From Muribaculaceae bacterium (GTDB taxonomy: Bacteria; Bacteroidota; Bacteroidia; Bacteroidales; Muribaculaceae), in the NCBI GenBank assembly GCA_023666885.1, contig JAMPBB010000002.1, positions 187,607-233,347 on the forward strand: a stretch of DNA of 45,741 nucleotides. The letters run 5' to 3'. Shown in pieces: positions 7,658-16,952 of the stretch. How positions within the stretch are numbered: position 1 is the first letter of the stretch; each line of letters opens with the position of its first letter. Both the position numbers and the translations under genes were made by a program. The notes under the pieces were generated by a model that saw nothing but the letters and a program-made list of their open reading frames with translations, was not told where the DNA came from and did not search any database.

Positions 7658-9298
7658 ATGAACAAAAGGATATTCACAGCCGCTTTATGCGCTCTGCCTA
7701 TAGCCGTAATGGCTCAGACAGCACTTGACCTGTATCAGATGTCAGCTTACGACCTGCGCGGCACCGCACGCTTCATGTCGATGGGTGGCGCATTCGGCGC
7801 CCTCGGAGGCGACCTGTCAACACTAAATCAGAACCCTGCCGGCATAGGCGTGTATCGTAAGAGCGAGATCGGAGTGACGCTTGACATTGACATGCAGAAA
7901 GCCAAGTCCACCACCATGAGCAATGTCATGGATCAGAACCAGACCAAAGTGTATTGCAACAATTTCGGCTACATCGGATCCATATACACCGGGAGTGAAA
8001 CCATGCCTTATTTCCAGTGGGGCGCATCATATAACCGCGCCGCATCATTCGATCGCCGCTATTCGGGGAAATTCGGCTCCATGAACGGCTCCCTATCCAA
8101 CTACATAGCCGGATATACCACAGCAGAAAATTGGCCTGTAAGCAGCCTCACCGGTACTGACGGCAATTATTTCAGCTACTCGGCTCCATGGATGAGCATA
8201 CTCGGGTACAATTCGTTTATGATAAATCCTGTAGGCGTAGGCTCTGACTACAATGGGCTGTGGCGTAACGGCACCACCGGCGAAAGCTCGTTTAGCGTAG
8301 AGGAGAAAGGCTACGTGGATGAATACGAGCTCAACTTCGGCGGCAATGTCCGCGACGTAGTGTACTGGGGCATTGGCTTCGGCATAACCGACATAACCTA
8401 TACCAAAAGCACATACTATACTGAGGACATGCTCAATGCCCAGATACCGGCACAACGGCCGGCTACTGCAGGCGATGCCCCCGATGATATAGTAGACGGA
8501 CAAGTGATAGACGGTGTGACCGTAGGCGCCGGCGGCTTCGGGCTGGCCAGCGCCAAGCGCATCACCGGCTCGGGATTCAACTTCAAGGCCGGTGTGATAG
8601 TGCGCCCTATCAACGAACTCCGTTTGGGCTTTGCCATACATACCCCTACATATTATAACCTTACCGAAACGGCACTTGCCGAGGTAGACTATGGCTACGG
8701 ATACACCTCCGGCCCGGCCAAGGCTGACTATACCGGCACACCTGAGGATTATGTACAGTGGAAATCACGCACTCCGTGGCGTATGATTATAAGCGCGGCC
8801 TGTGTAATAGGTGCACGCGGCTTGATAAGCGTAGACTATGAATACCGCCCCTATCAGACCATGCTTGCCAAGGATAATTCCGGATATACCTACACTGACC
8901 TCCAGACTGACGTAAAGAGCTACTACAAAGCGGCCAATATACTGCGCGTAGGTGCTGAATACCGTCTGACATCAAACCTGAGTGTACGCGCCGGCTACGT
9001 CTATGAATCTACGCCCACCACTACGGAAGTGTCTGACAGCCGCATACCGGTATACACATCAAATCCTGATGACTCCGGTCTGAATCCGTCGTACTCGCTG
9101 GACAACAGCTCACAGTACATAACCTGCGGAGTCGGCTACCGCTATAAGAACTTCTACGCTGATGCCGCTTATGTGCATAAGCACAGAGAAAGCACATTCC
9201 ATCCCTACACTATGAACAGCTATACCGAAACCCCTTATAGCGCCACGATAGATCAGAATTCAAACAATATAGTGCTCAGTGTAGGATTCAAATTCTAA
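7658..9298 (+). CDS. FadL/OmpP1-family outer-membrane beta-barrel protein
   Basis: The 546-aa protein has a signal peptide (1-19, cleavage after VMA) and a long run of alternating beta-strand segments. It ends in VLSVGFKF, with the terminal Phe typical of Bam-assembled barrels. The N-terminus (ALDLYQMSAYDLRGTARFMSMGGAFGALGGDLSTLNQNPAGIGVY) resembles the plug region of the FadL/TodX/OmpP1 family. Bacteroides homologues are often labelled hemin receptor without proof. The likely role is outer-membrane transport of a hydrophobic compound, and the substrate cannot be read from the sequence. It may share a transcript with the upstream Trp-rich gene (82-bp gap, no clear promoter). A strong terminator follows. 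Confidence 0.85.
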   Translation: MNKRIFTAALCALPIAVMAQTALDLYQMSAYDLRGTARFMSMGGAFGALGGDLSTLNQNPAGIGVYRKSEIGVTLDIDMQKAKSTTMSNVMDQNQTKVYCNNFGYIGSIYTGSETMPYFQWGASYNRAASFDRRYSGKFGSMNGSLSNYIAGYTTAENWPVSSLTGTDGNYFSYSAPWMSILGYNSFMINPVGVGSDYNGLWRNGTTGESSFSVEEKGYVDEYELNFGGNVRDVVYWGIGFGITDITYTKSTYYTEDMLNAQIPAQRPATAGDAPDDIVDGQVIDGVTVGAGGFGLASAKRITGSGFNFKAGVIVRPINELRLGFAIHTPTYYNLTETALAEVDYGYGYTSGPAKADYTGTPEDYVQWKSRTPWRMIISAACVIGARGLISVDYEYRPYQTMLAKDNSGYTYTDLQTDVKSYYKAANILRVGAEYRLTSNLSVRAGYVYESTPTTTEVSDSRIPVYTSNPDDSGLNPSYSLDNSSQYITCGVGYRYKNFYADAAYVHKHRESTFHPYTMNSYTETPYSATIDQNSNNIVLSVGFKF

Positions 9299-9313
9299 TC
9301 TAATTCTCATCCG

Positions 9314-9360
9314 AACATTCCTCCGGCATAACCTGATTACGCCGGGGGAATGTTTGTTTT
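9314..9360 (+). terminator. Rho-independent terminator of the FadL-like gene
   Basis: A 14-bp stem AACATTCCTCCGGC (9314-9327) pairs with GCCGGGGGAATGTT (9341-9354) with one wobble, followed by TTTGTTTT. Confidence 0.85.
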
Positions 9361-9372
9361 AGAAAAAAGTAT

Positions 9373-9380
9373 TATCTTTG
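9373..9380 (+). promoter_or_regulatory. -7 box of the aminotransferase operon
   Basis: TATCTTTG is a perfect -7 match 27 bp before the ATG at 9408. The nearest TTTG (9353-9356) is only 16 nt away, shorter than usual. The box contains the upstream in-frame TTG at 9378, which rules that codon out as the start. Confidence 0.65.
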
Positions 9381-9407
9381 TTCTTAAATAATACTTATAC
9401 AGCTATC

Positions 9408-10610
9408 ATGCCCAGCATATCACACCGTGGGGAGATAATGCCCGCATCGCCTATACGCAAACTCGTTCCGCTGGCCAACGAGGCAACCGCCCGTGGAATA
9501 CACGTATATAAGCTCAACATAGGACAGCCAGACCTGCCCACACCGCAGGAAGGCCTTGACGCGCTCAAGAAAATTGACCGGAAGGTGCTTGAATACAGTC
9601 CGTCAGAAGGATTGTACAGTCTGCGCAAGCGTTTGGAGGATTATTACCACCGATTCAATATCAACGTGGATGTCAATGACATTATAGTAACCACCGGAGG
9701 CTCTGAGGCCGTACTGTTTGCCTTTATGGCCACACTTGACCCGGGCGATGAGATAATAGTGCCCGAACCGGCCTATGCCAACTATATGGCGTTTGCCATT
9801 TCGGCCGGGGCAAAGATAGTGACGGTGCCCTCAAGCATTGATGAGGGATTCGCGCTCCCACCTGTGGAAAAATTTGAAGCGCTTATCACCCCCCGAACCA
9901 AAGGCATACTGATATGTAACCCTAACAACCCTACCGGCTATCTCTACACACAGAAGGAGATGGATCAGATACGTGACATAGTCAAGAAATACGATCTGTT
10001 TCTATACTCTGATGAGGTATACCGCGAATACTGCTACACGGGAGCACCATATATTTCAGCATTTCATCTTAAAGGCATTGAGGAGCAAGTGGTGCTCATT
10101 GACTCCGTATCGAAGCGGTACAGCGAATGCGGCATACGCATAGGTGCCATAATAACCAAGCACAAGGAGCTTAAGAAGAACGTGATGAAGTTCTGCCAGG
10201 CTCGCCTAAGTCCGCCGCTATTGGGCCAGATAGTGGCCGAAGCCTCCATTGATGCCACCCCGGAATACATGCTCATGACGTACAATGAGTATGTAGAGCG
10301 CCGTAAATTCCTGATAGACGGTATCAACAAGATACCGGGCTGCTACTCACCCATACCGATGGGGGCATTCTATACGGTGGTAAGCTTGCCTGTGGATGAT
10401 GCAGACAAATTCTGCGAATGGTGCCTCAAGGAATTCAGCTACAACGGAGCCACTATTTTCATGGCTCCGGCATCAGGCTTCTACACCACTCCCGGCATGG
10501 GGCGCAATGAGGTGCGCATGGCATACATACTCAAAAAAGAGGACCTGGCCAAAGCGCTCACCGTGCTTGCCGAAGCCCTTAAAGCATATCCCGGACGCAC
10601 CATTGACTGA
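9408..10610 (+). CDS. Class I/II PLP-dependent aminotransferase (aspartate aminotransferase-like)
   Basis: This 400-aa fold-type I enzyme transfers amino groups using pyridoxal phosphate. Visible motifs are NPNNPTG (171-177), SDEVY (201-205) and the Schiff-base lysine K236 in SVSKRYSECGIRIG. The size and the SxSK-x(5)-GxRxG pattern fit the subgroup annotated as aspartate or broad-range aminotransferases, and the substrate cannot be fixed. I chose ATG 9408 because an upstream in-frame TTG at 9378 lies inside the -7 box. The next gene begins 9 bp after the stop, so the two are probably co-transcribed, although their functions look unrelated. Confidence 0.9.
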   Translation: MPSISHRGEIMPASPIRKLVPLANEATARGIHVYKLNIGQPDLPTPQEGLDALKKIDRKVLEYSPSEGLYSLRKRLEDYYHRFNINVDVNDIIVTTGGSEAVLFAFMATLDPGDEIIVPEPAYANYMAFAISAGAKIVTVPSSIDEGFALPPVEKFEALITPRTKGILICNPNNPTGYLYTQKEMDQIRDIVKKYDLFLYSDEVYREYCYTGAPYISAFHLKGIEEQVVLIDSVSKRYSECGIRIGAIITKHKELKKNVMKFCQARLSPPLLGQIVAEASIDATPEYMLMTYNEYVERRKFLIDGINKIPGCYSPIPMGAFYTVVSLPVDDADKFCEWCLKEFSYNGATIFMAPASGFYTTPGMGRNEVRMAYILKKEDLAKALTVLAEALKAYPGRTID

Positions 10611-10619
10611 GCCTTACCG

Positions 10620-11879
10620 ATGTTGCTGCCCGCATACATAGGACAACGCCTTAGCCTGCGCCCCGAAGGAGGGAAGCGCCCTTCGGCGGGAGCGTTCGTG
10701 GCAGTAACCGGTATAGCATTAGCCATACTTATAATGCTTCTGGCCATATCCGTAGTGACAGGGTTCAAGAAGGAAATACGTGACAAAGTAATAGGATTCA
10801 ACGCCCAGATAACCGTAAGCCCGGCCGACTCATATTCTGATGCCCTATACACCTCCGGCATACGGCTTACTGACACCCTTACACGTATCATACACAGGTC
10901 GCTTCCCGAGGCTGACATCACACTTACCGTACGCCAGCCGGCCATTTTCAAGACTGACAGCGCCTTTCAAGGCATTGTGCTGAAAGGGTCATCCGGCAGT
11001 GTACCGGATGAATTTATAAGACAGAGCCTTGTATGCGGTGACATGCACATAGGGCCGGCATTGAACGATTCACTTACAAACACAGTGGTCATATCACGCG
11101 TCATGGCCGATGCCCTAAAGCTCGATACAACGGATCGCATCACCGTACATTTTCTGTCGGAAAACGATGTCCGGACCCGGCGCCTTACCATAAGCGGTAT
11201 TTACGACACGCATTTCAGCGACTATGACCGCCTATATGCATTCACACCCATACAGTTCCTGCAGCGCTTCAATCATATCGACTCCATTACGGGCAGCAAT
11301 ATAGAGCTGCGAGGGCTGCCTATGGACAATCTGTACGGCCAAGTTGCAGAGCTGGAATCAGAACTCCGGCATGCCATAGTAACCGATGAGATAAGCGGAC
11401 AATACCATATATCAAACGTATTGGACTCCGATGCGCTGTACTTCAACTGGTTAGAACTGCTTGACACAAACGTGGTGGTCATAATAGTGCTCATGACGCT
11501 CGTGTCAGCCTTCACGCTTATATCAAGCCTGTTCATAATAATACTTGAGCGCGTACACATGATAGGACTGCTGAAAGCCCTTGGGGCCAAAGCCTCACTT
11601 ATAAGAGGGATATTCATATACATGTCAGAGCGTCTGGTAATACGTGGCGTGATCATAGGCAATATCCTTGGCATAGGGCTGATACTCATTCAGCGCCATA
11701 CACACTTCCTGCATCTTAACCCTGAGGCATATTATCTGAGCTACGTGCCGGCAGAATTGAACTGGTGGTACGTATTGGCCCTAAGCACAGCCGTTATAGT
11801 GCTGTCATTCGCCGTACTGATAATACCGTCAGGGGCCATAGCACGAATGTCACCTGCCCAAACACTGCGTTATGAATGA
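10620..11879 (+). CDS. LolC/LolE-type ABC transporter permease
   Basis: The 419-aa protein has the FtsX/MacB permease layout. An N-terminal helix (25-47) is followed by a large periplasmic domain (about 50-275) and three C-terminal helices (about 282-312, 333-358 and 378-402). The N-terminal stretch GAFVAVTGIALAILIMLLAISVVTGF is characteristic of LolC/E proteins, which extract lipoproteins from the inner membrane with the LolD ATPase. No ATPase gene is adjacent, and Bacteroidota often keep these apart. It starts 9 bp after the aminotransferase. There is no clear terminator; a T-run (TTTTTT) follows 21 bp after the stop without a hairpin that I can see. Confidence 0.88.
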   Translation: MLLPAYIGQRLSLRPEGGKRPSAGAFVAVTGIALAILIMLLAISVVTGFKKEIRDKVIGFNAQITVSPADSYSDALYTSGIRLTDTLTRIIHRSLPEADITLTVRQPAIFKTDSAFQGIVLKGSSGSVPDEFIRQSLVCGDMHIGPALNDSLTNTVVISRVMADALKLDTTDRITVHFLSENDVRTRRLTISGIYDTHFSDYDRLYAFTPIQFLQRFNHIDSITGSNIELRGLPMDNLYGQVAELESELRHAIVTDEISGQYHISNVLDSDALYFNWLELLDTNVVVIIVLMTLVSAFTLISSLFIIILERVHMIGLLKALGAKASLIRGIFIYMSERLVIRGVIIGNILGIGLILIQRHTHFLHLNPEAYYLSYVPAELNWWYVLALSTAVIVLSFAVLIIPSGAIARMSPAQTLRYE

Positions 11880-11950
11880 TTATCGGGCCATATCCAAACC
11901 TTTTTTGGCACAATATTTGTTAATAAGTCATCAGAACTGATACGATTCAT

Positions 11951-11958
11951 TATTTTTG
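11951..11958 (+). promoter_or_regulatory. -7 box of the rsfS-ftsH operon
   Basis: TATTTTTG matches TAnnTTTG, 26 bp before the rsfS ATG. No TTTG is seen at the usual -33 distance. Confidence 0.55.
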
Positions 11959-11984
11959 CAACTTCATTTGTCACAAATCATAAC

Positions 11985-12371
11985 ATGAATATATCCGAAA
12001 ACAGTACTAAATACAATAACGCTACTGACCTGACGCGCCTTGTAATAGAGGGAATCCAGGAACGCAAGGGTAAAAATATAACCTGTATGGATCTCTCCGG
12101 CATAGAAAGCGCCCCGGCATCAAGCTTCATAATATGTCAGGGCTCAAGCAGTATGCAGGTTAGCGCCATAGCTGACAGCGTACGAGAATATCTGCTGGAA
12201 AATGCGGGCATTAAACCGTATAACTATGACGGATACCGTAACTCACAGTGGATAGTGATAGACTACGGCTCTACACTGGTCCACGTATTTCAGCCTGAGA
12301 CACGTGAACTATATAACCTTGAGGAGCTATGGAGCGATGCCCCGGTTAACCAGATTCCTGACCTTGACTAA
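11985..12371 (+). CDS. rsfS: Ribosomal silencing factor RsfS (Iojap)
   Basis: The 128-aa protein carries the RsfS signature: DLSGIESAPASSFIICQGSSSMQV, then YRNSQWIVIDYGSTLVHVF and ETRELYNLEELW at the C-terminus. RsfS binds L14 (uL14) on the large subunit and blocks subunit joining when nutrients run low (family knowledge). It starts an operon with ftsH, 8 bp downstream. The pairing is familiar in Bacteroidota, where cdsA often follows ftsH. Here a terminator follows ftsH and no cdsA is present in the window. Confidence 0.95.
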   Translation: MNISENSTKYNNATDLTRLVIEGIQERKGKNITCMDLSGIESAPASSFIICQGSSSMQVSAIADSVREYLLENAGIKPYNYDGYRNSQWIVIDYGSTLVHVFQPETRELYNLEELWSDAPVNQIPDLD

Positions 12372-12379
12372 CCCTGATT

Positions 12380-14443
12380 ATGCAGCAATTTAAACCAAAG
12401 AAGCCAATCATCCGGTTCAGCATGTACTGGATGTACGCCATAATTATAATAGTGCTTATAGGCGCACTGTATATTGATGACAACTCCGTTACGAAAGAAG
12501 TGTCATACTCTGATTTCGGTAAGATAGTAGAAACGGGAGGCGTTTCCAAGATTTTGATATTCGCCAAGAAAGGCGAGGCCGAAGCCGTACTGCGTGACTC
12601 CATAGCAGCCAAGACATTCCCTCAGAAATTCAAGGCAGGTTCAGGAGTGACCGCAAAGGTGTTCACATCCATACCCTCAGCCGACAAGCTACAGGAACAG
12701 ATAGATCAGTGGCAAGCCTCGGGAGTATTCAAGGGCGATGTCCAGTACCAGCAGTCATCCGACTTCAGCTCCTATCTATGGTCGTTCGGGCCTATCGTGC
12801 TGTTGATAGCATTTTGGGTATGGATGATGCGCCGTATGTCAGGTAAAGGCGATGGCGGCACGGGAGTATTCAGTGTAGGCAAGTCAAAAGCCAAAATATT
12901 TGACAAGGACGGCCCCATACAAGTGACATTCAAGGATGTAGCCGGACTGTCGGAGGCCAAGACCGAGATAGAGGAGATAGTGGAATTTCTGAAAAACCCG
13001 CAGCGATACACCAATCTTGGAGGCAAGATTCCTAAGGGCGCCCTGCTTGTAGGCCCTCCCGGCACGGGTAAGACGCTGCTGGCAAAGGCCGTGGCCGGCG
13101 AGGCCAACGTACCATTCTTCTCCATGTCAGGTTCTGACTTTGTAGAAATGTTTGTGGGCGTAGGCGCCTCACGCGTACGCGACCTTTTCCGTCAGGCCAA
13201 GGAGAAGGCTCCATGTATAGTATTCATTGATGAAATAGACGCCGTAGGACGCGCTCGCGGACGCAACCCCAATATGGGCTCGAATGATGAACGTGAGAAC
13301 ACCCTGAACCAGCTCCTGACCGAGATGGACGGATTCGGAACCAACAGCGGCGTCATAATCCTTGCAGCCACTAACCGCGCCGACATCCTGGACAAGGCGC
13401 TGTTGCGTGCCGGACGCTTTGACCGTCAGATATACGTAGATCTGCCCGATCTTAACGACCGTGTGGCCATATTCAATGTACATCTTCGTAAAATCAAGAC
13501 GGATGAAACAGTAGATGTGGATCTTTTAGCCCGTCAGACACCCGGATTCTCAGGAGCCGACATAGCTAATGTGTGTAACGAAGCTGCTCTTATAGCTGCA
13601 CGCCACAACAAGCCATCGGTAGGCCGGCAGGATTTCATTGATGCCGTGGACCGCATAATAGGAGGATTGGAGAAACGTTCAAAGATTACCACCGATGAGG
13701 AAAAACGTGCCATAGCCATACATGAGGCCGGACATGCCACCATATCATGGCATCTGCGCTACGCCAATCCTCTGATAAAAGTTACCATAGTGCCCCGAGG
13801 CAAAGCCCTTGGCGCTGCATGGTATCTGCCGGAGGAGCGTCAGATTACACCCTCACAAGCGCTGCTTGATGAAATGTGCTCCACTTTGGGCGGACGCGCT
13901 GCCGAGGAACTGTTCCTTGGCCGTATATCCACCGGCGCCGCCAATGACCTTGAAAGGGTCACCAAGCAGGCCTATGCCATGGTAGTGTATTACGGCATGA
14001 GCGACAAGCTCCCCAACCTTTGCTACTATGACTCTACAGGACAGGATTACGGATTCTCAAAGCCATACTCTGATGAGCGTGCCAAACTTATAGATGAAGA
14101 GGTGTCACGTATCATCAACGAGCAGTATGAACGTGCCAAGCAGATACTTCGCGAGCATGCCGAAGGACACGCCAAATTAGCCGATACACTGATAACTCGC
14201 GAGGTAATATTCACCGAGGATGTAGAACAGATATTCGGGAAACGGCCTTGGACATCACGTACGGATGAGATTCTTGCCGCCAAACAGCTCACCGATGGCA
14301 AGGACAGCAACGCCGATAAGGCCCCAAGTGAGGATAATGCTGACATTGACTCCGAGGCATCAGCTTCCGAAAGCAAAGACAGCAAGGATAGCTTGCCTGA
14401 AATACCGCAGCAGACTCCCCCGCCATTCAACGGATTACCTTAA
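12380..14443 (+). CDS. ftsH: ATP-dependent zinc metalloprotease FtsH
   Basis: This 687-aa inner-membrane AAA+ protease degrades misassembled membrane proteins and regulators. A helix at 13-31 is followed by a periplasmic domain, a second helix (about 132-150) and the AAA domain. The AAA domain has Walker A GPPGTGKT (225-232), Walker B FIDEID (282-287) and the second region of homology near 328-350. The zinc site is HEAGH (448-452), with a likely third ligand Asp in [10 protein letters not shown]. The C-terminal 50 residues are acidic and Ser-rich, ending TPPPFNGLP, with no motif I can name. It is longer than E. coli FtsH (644 aa), mainly through this tail and the periplasmic part. Confidence 0.98.
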   Translation: MQQFKPKKPIIRFSMYWMYAIIIIVLIGALYIDDNSVTKEVSYSDFGKIVETGGVSKILIFAKKGEAEAVLRDSIAAKTFPQKFKAGSGVTAKVFTSIPSADKLQEQIDQWQASGVFKGDVQYQQSSDFSSYLWSFGPIVLLIAFWVWMMRRMSGKGDGGTGVFSVGKSKAKIFDKDGPIQVTFKDVAGLSEAKTEIEEIVEFLKNPQRYTNLGGKIPKGALLVGPPGTGKTLLAKAVAGEANVPFFSMSGSDFVEMFVGVGASRVRDLFRQAKEKAPCIVFIDEIDAVGRARGRNPNMGSNDERENTLNQLLTEMDGFGTNSGVIILAATNRADILDKALLRAGRFDRQIYVDLPDLNDRVAIFNVHLRKIKTDETVDVDLLARQTPGFSGADIANVCNEAALIAARHNKPSVGRQDFIDAVDRIIGGLEKRSKITTDEEKRAIAIHEAGHATISWHLRYANPLIKVTIVPRGKALGAAWYLPEERQITPSQALLDEMCSTLGGRAAEELFLGRISTGAANDLERVTKQAYAMVVYYGMSDKLPNLCYYDSTGQDYGFSKPYSDERAKLIDEEVSRIINEQYERAKQILREHAEGHAKLADTLITREVIFTEDVEQIFGKRPWTSRTDEILAAKQLTDGKDSNADKAPSEDNADIDSEASASESKDSKDSLPEIPQQTPPPFNGLP

Positions 14444-14463
14444 ACGGACAAATTTATAGCAAC

Positions 14464-14504
14464 GCATAGGCGCGGCTCCATTACGATACCGCGCCTATGC
14501 TTTT
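14464..14504. terminator. Terminator shared by ftsH and the convergent DUF695 gene
   Basis: A perfect 12-bp stem GCATAGGCGCGG (14464-14475)/CCGCGCCTATGC (14489-14500) is followed by TTTT on the plus strand. On the minus strand the hairpin lies just after the DUF695 stop but has a weaker T-tract. Confidence 0.85.
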
Positions 14505-14517
14505 AAGGATAAATGAT

Positions 14518-14964
14518 TCAGTCAATTTTTATCTCAGCCTCACTCATTTCATCGTATTCGGCCCAGTCCGGGTCATTCTCGCAATATATCTTCAGCGGCA
14601 GCAAAGGGAATTCGGCCAACGCCTCATTGATTTTTCGGCCAAATATGTGCGTACTGAGCGTGTAGAATATCCAGTTACGTTCATCGGCACCTGTAAATAT
14701 CCCGGTAAGCACTGCCACCGGATCCTTTTTGAGGCTCGCGGTAATGGCATCCTGCACAGCCTCCATCATTTCCGAATCAGCCTTCCCCGGCATTCCGGAT
14801 GCATCGCCGATGTAGGGCCATGTTACCTCTACACGTATATTGAAGCGCGGATTGGAGCGAAATTTGTCCACATCGCGCCGTCCGGTCACCATTATCTGCC
14901 TGCCGTCCTCGCTGTCAGCCGGGGCTGTCCACCACACACCGCCGCCATTATCATCATCAGCCAT
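14518..14964 (-). CDS. DUF695 family protein
   Basis: The 148-aa soluble protein fits DUF695: GGVWWTAPADSEDGRQIMVTGRRDVDKF at the N-terminus, then RVEVTWPYIGD, and a second half with GADERNWIFYTLSTHIFGRKINEALAEFP. No catalytic role is known for the family, and I propose none. ATG 14964 (MADDDNGGG) was chosen over an in-frame TTG at 14991, because that codon lies only 4 bp from the -7 box. It is transcribed divergently from the DUF3127 gene and ends just before the hairpin shared with ftsH. The acidic C-terminus (DPDWAEYDEMSEAEIKID) has no hydrophobic segments, so a cytoplasmic location is likely. Confidence 0.75.
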   Translation of the reverse strand: MADDDNGGGVWWTAPADSEDGRQIMVTGRRDVDKFRSNPRFNIRVEVTWPYIGDASGMPGKADSEMMEAVQDAITASLKKDPVAVLTGIFTGADERNWIFYTLSTHIFGRKINEALAEFPLLPLKIYCENDPDWAEYDEMSEAEIKID

Positions 14965-14995
14965 TTCTATTATTCTTATTATAGTTAACAATACT

Positions 14996-15003
14996 CAAAG
15001 TTA
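14996..15003 (-). promoter_or_regulatory. -7 box of the DUF695 gene
   Basis: The minus strand reads TAACTTTG, a perfect TAnnTTTG match 31 bp before the chosen ATG. No TTTG is found at -33. Confidence 0.55.
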
Positions 15004-15043
15004 AAATCTTTTTTCGTAATTTTCATAACTTTAGAAAGTAAAA

Positions 15044-15075
15044 TTTGGCCATTCTGTTTTCTCTCACTAATTTTG
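15044..15075 (+). promoter_or_regulatory. Promoter of the DUF3127 gene, full consensus
   Basis: TTTG (15044-15047), 20 nt, then TAATTTTG (15068-15075). Both elements and the spacing fit the Bacteroidota consensus. The ATG follows 26 bp later. Confidence 0.8.
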
Positions 15076-15101
15076 TATTAAAATAACACTACATTTATAC
15101 A

Positions 15102-15467
15102 ATGGAAATCAAAGGTAAAATCATCGTGGCTCTGCCCGAAATGTCGGGTGTGGCCAAAAGCAGCGGAAATCCCTGGAAAAAACGTGAATATGTACTTGAA
15201 ACACAAGAAACATACCCTAAGAAAGTTCATTTTGACCTTTTCGGCGACCGCGCTGACCAGTACCCACTCTCTGTAGGCGATGACATTACCCTGAGTTTCG
15301 ACATAGAGAGCCGCGAATACAATGGCCGCTGGTTCACGAGCATCCGTGGTTGGAAGGTTGACAAGAATACCCCGGCCGCATCAGCCGGTACCACTCCCGC
15401 CGATTTTCCCGCTCCGGCCCCGGTAGATTTTCCGCCGGCTCCCGGTGAGGAAGATCTCCCGTTTTGA
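15102..15467 (+). CDS. DUF3127 (SSB-like) protein with SSB-type acidic tip
   Basis: The 121-aa protein has one OB-fold-like domain (1-90) with the DUF3127 pattern MEIKGKIIVALPEMSGVAKSSGNPW, EYVLETQETYPKKVHFDLFGD and a closing ISIRGW-like strand. A Pro/Ala linker (92-115) leads to the C-terminal EEDLPF. DUF3127 proteins are Bacteroidota-enriched relatives of single-stranded DNA-binding proteins. The tail closely copies the acidic-PF tip (DDDIPF) by which SSB recruits repair and replication proteins, so DNA binding with partner recruitment is inferred. It is a single-gene unit with a strong promoter and a hairpin behind it. It is not the canonical ssb, which is longer. Confidence 0.85.
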   Translation: MEIKGKIIVALPEMSGVAKSSGNPWKKREYVLETQETYPKKVHFDLFGDRADQYPLSVGDDITLSFDIESREYNGRWFTSIRGWKVDKNTPAASAGTTPADFPAPAPVDFPPAPGEEDLPF

Positions 15468-15520
15468 TTACATCTGCCAATCACCGGGCCGCACTTCCGG
15501 CTCCCGTCATAAAAACTTCC

Positions 15521-15580
15521 ACAAGGAACTCCCTACGAACTTACCTGCATAATATATTCGTACCGAGTTCCTTGTTTATA
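15521..15580 (+). terminator. Hairpin terminator between the DUF3127 and fucosidase genes
   Basis: ACAAGGAACTC (15521-15531) pairs with GAGTTCCTTGT (15565-15575). Inside, TACGAA (15534-15539) pairs with TTCGTA (15557-15562). TTTATA follows. A second TACGAACT copy at 15581-15588 could pair with the same TTCGTA, so an alternative fold is possible. Confidence 0.6.
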
Positions 15581-15611
15581 TACGAACTGACTAACACTTA
15601 AAATCTGATTA

Positions 15612-16928
15612 ATGAAAAAACTTTTTTGCACACTTGCCTTAACGGCTTCTATGCTCATGCCCGGCTTTGCTAAGGCTGACAATGCATACATCCCTTCTGA
15701 AGAAGTGAAAAAATCACAGGCCGAATTTTCTGAGGACGGCTTCGGTGTATTCCTCCACTGGGGTCTGTACAGTATGTTTGCTCAGGGAGAGTGGTATCTC
15801 AACCGCGATATAAACGCCAAAGAGTACGCCAAATCAGCACGCGCATTCTACCCCGCTGACTTCAATGCCGAAGAATGGGTAAAGGCCATCAAAGCATCAG
15901 GCGCCAAATACATAACATTTACCACCCGTCATCATGACGGCTTCTCCATGTGGGACACTGACCAGTCAGACTATAACATTGTCGATGCCACACCGTTCAA
16001 ACGCGATGTGCTTCGTGAACTTGCCGATGCCTGCGCCAAGGAAGGCATAAAGCTGCATCTGTATTATTCACATATTGACTGGACACGTGAGGACTATCCC
16101 TCCGGACGTACCGGGCTTAACACCGGACGTGACATATCAAAGCGTGACTGGCCTGCCTACTATGGATTCATGAACCGTCAGCTCACCGAGCTGCTGACCA
16201 AGTACGGTCCTATACGTGCCATATGGTTTGACGGATTTTGGGATCATGATGAGGATGAAGTGCCTTTTGACTGGCAGCTTCCCGAACAGTATGCCATGAT
16301 ACACAAGCTCCAGCCCGGATGCCTCGTGGCCAACAATCATCACACCACAGCACACCCCGGCGAGGATATACAGATATTCGAGCGTGACCTCCCCGGAGAA
16401 AACACTGCCGGACTTTCCGGACAGGACATATCCCACTTGCCTCTGGAAACATGCAATACCATGAACGGAATGTGGGGTTACAAGATTGCCGACCAGGATT
16501 ACAAGGATGTACGCACACTCATACACTATCTGGTGAAGGCACGCGGCATGGGTGCCAATCTGCTTATGAATGTAGGCCCGCAGCCTAACGGCGAGCTGCC
16601 TGAGGTGGCCGTAGAGCGTCTGGCTTCCATGGGCGAATGGATGAACAAGTATGGCGAAACCATATATGGAGTCACTGCCGGCGACTTCCCCGCACAGGCT
16701 TGGGGCACTTCCACCCGTAAGGGCAACAAGCTTTATGTACACGTGCTCACTCCCGAAGGCTCTGACATAACACTGCCCCTTCAGTGCAAAGTTAAGAAAG
16801 CTACGGTATTTGGCGAAAAGACTCCTGTCAAGTTCAGCAAGGACAAGAAGGAAGGCACCGTGACTCTGCACTTGGATGAGATTCCTGAAGGAACCATAGA
16901 TTACATAGTAGAACTTGAAACGGCCTAA
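15612..16928 (+). CDS. GH29 alpha-L-fucosidase, secreted
   Basis: The 438-aa enzyme has a signal peptide (1-22, MPGFAKA) and a GH29 catalytic barrel. Markers are FLHWGLYSMFAQGEWY (48-62), FTTRHHDGFSMWDT (103-116) and the presumed nucleophile D207 in IRAIWFDGFWD. A short C-terminal beta domain follows. It removes terminal alpha-linked fucose from host mucin or dietary glycans (family knowledge), and linkage preference cannot be read. It likely acts in the periplasm, since there is no lipobox. It heads a three-gene run with cutC 24 bp downstream and the transglutaminase-like gene overlapping cutC. No SusC/SusD pair is present, so this is not a classical utilization locus. No TAnnTTTG box is evident upstream. 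Confidence 0.93.
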   Translation: MKKLFCTLALTASMLMPGFAKADNAYIPSEEVKKSQAEFSEDGFGVFLHWGLYSMFAQGEWYLNRDINAKEYAKSARAFYPADFNAEEWVKAIKASGAKYITFTTRHHDGFSMWDTDQSDYNIVDATPFKRDVLRELADACAKEGIKLHLYYSHIDWTREDYPSGRTGLNTGRDISKRDWPAYYGFMNRQLTELLTKYGPIRAIWFDGFWDHDEDEVPFDWQLPEQYAMIHKLQPGCLVANNHHTTAHPGEDIQIFERDLPGENTAGLSGQDISHLPLETCNTMNGMWGYKIADQDYKDVRTLIHYLVKARGMGANLLMNVGPQPNGELPEVAVERLASMGEWMNKYGETIYGVTAGDFPAQAWGTSTRKGNKLYVHVLTPEGSDITLPLQCKVKKATVFGEKTPVKFSKDKKEGTVTLHLDEIPEGTIDYIVELETA

Positions 16929-16952
16929 GCCACTCCGCTTGATTTCTGACAT

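Noticed and set aside
9378-9407. In-frame TTG that would lengthen the aminotransferase by 10 residues
   Set aside because: The TTG lies inside the -7 box TATCTTTG, upstream of the likely transcript start. ATG 9408 fits the family better.
15102-15467. Calling this gene the canonical ssb
   Set aside because: The OB domain follows the DUF3127 pattern and lacks the usual SSB core motifs. Only the acidic tip is shared.
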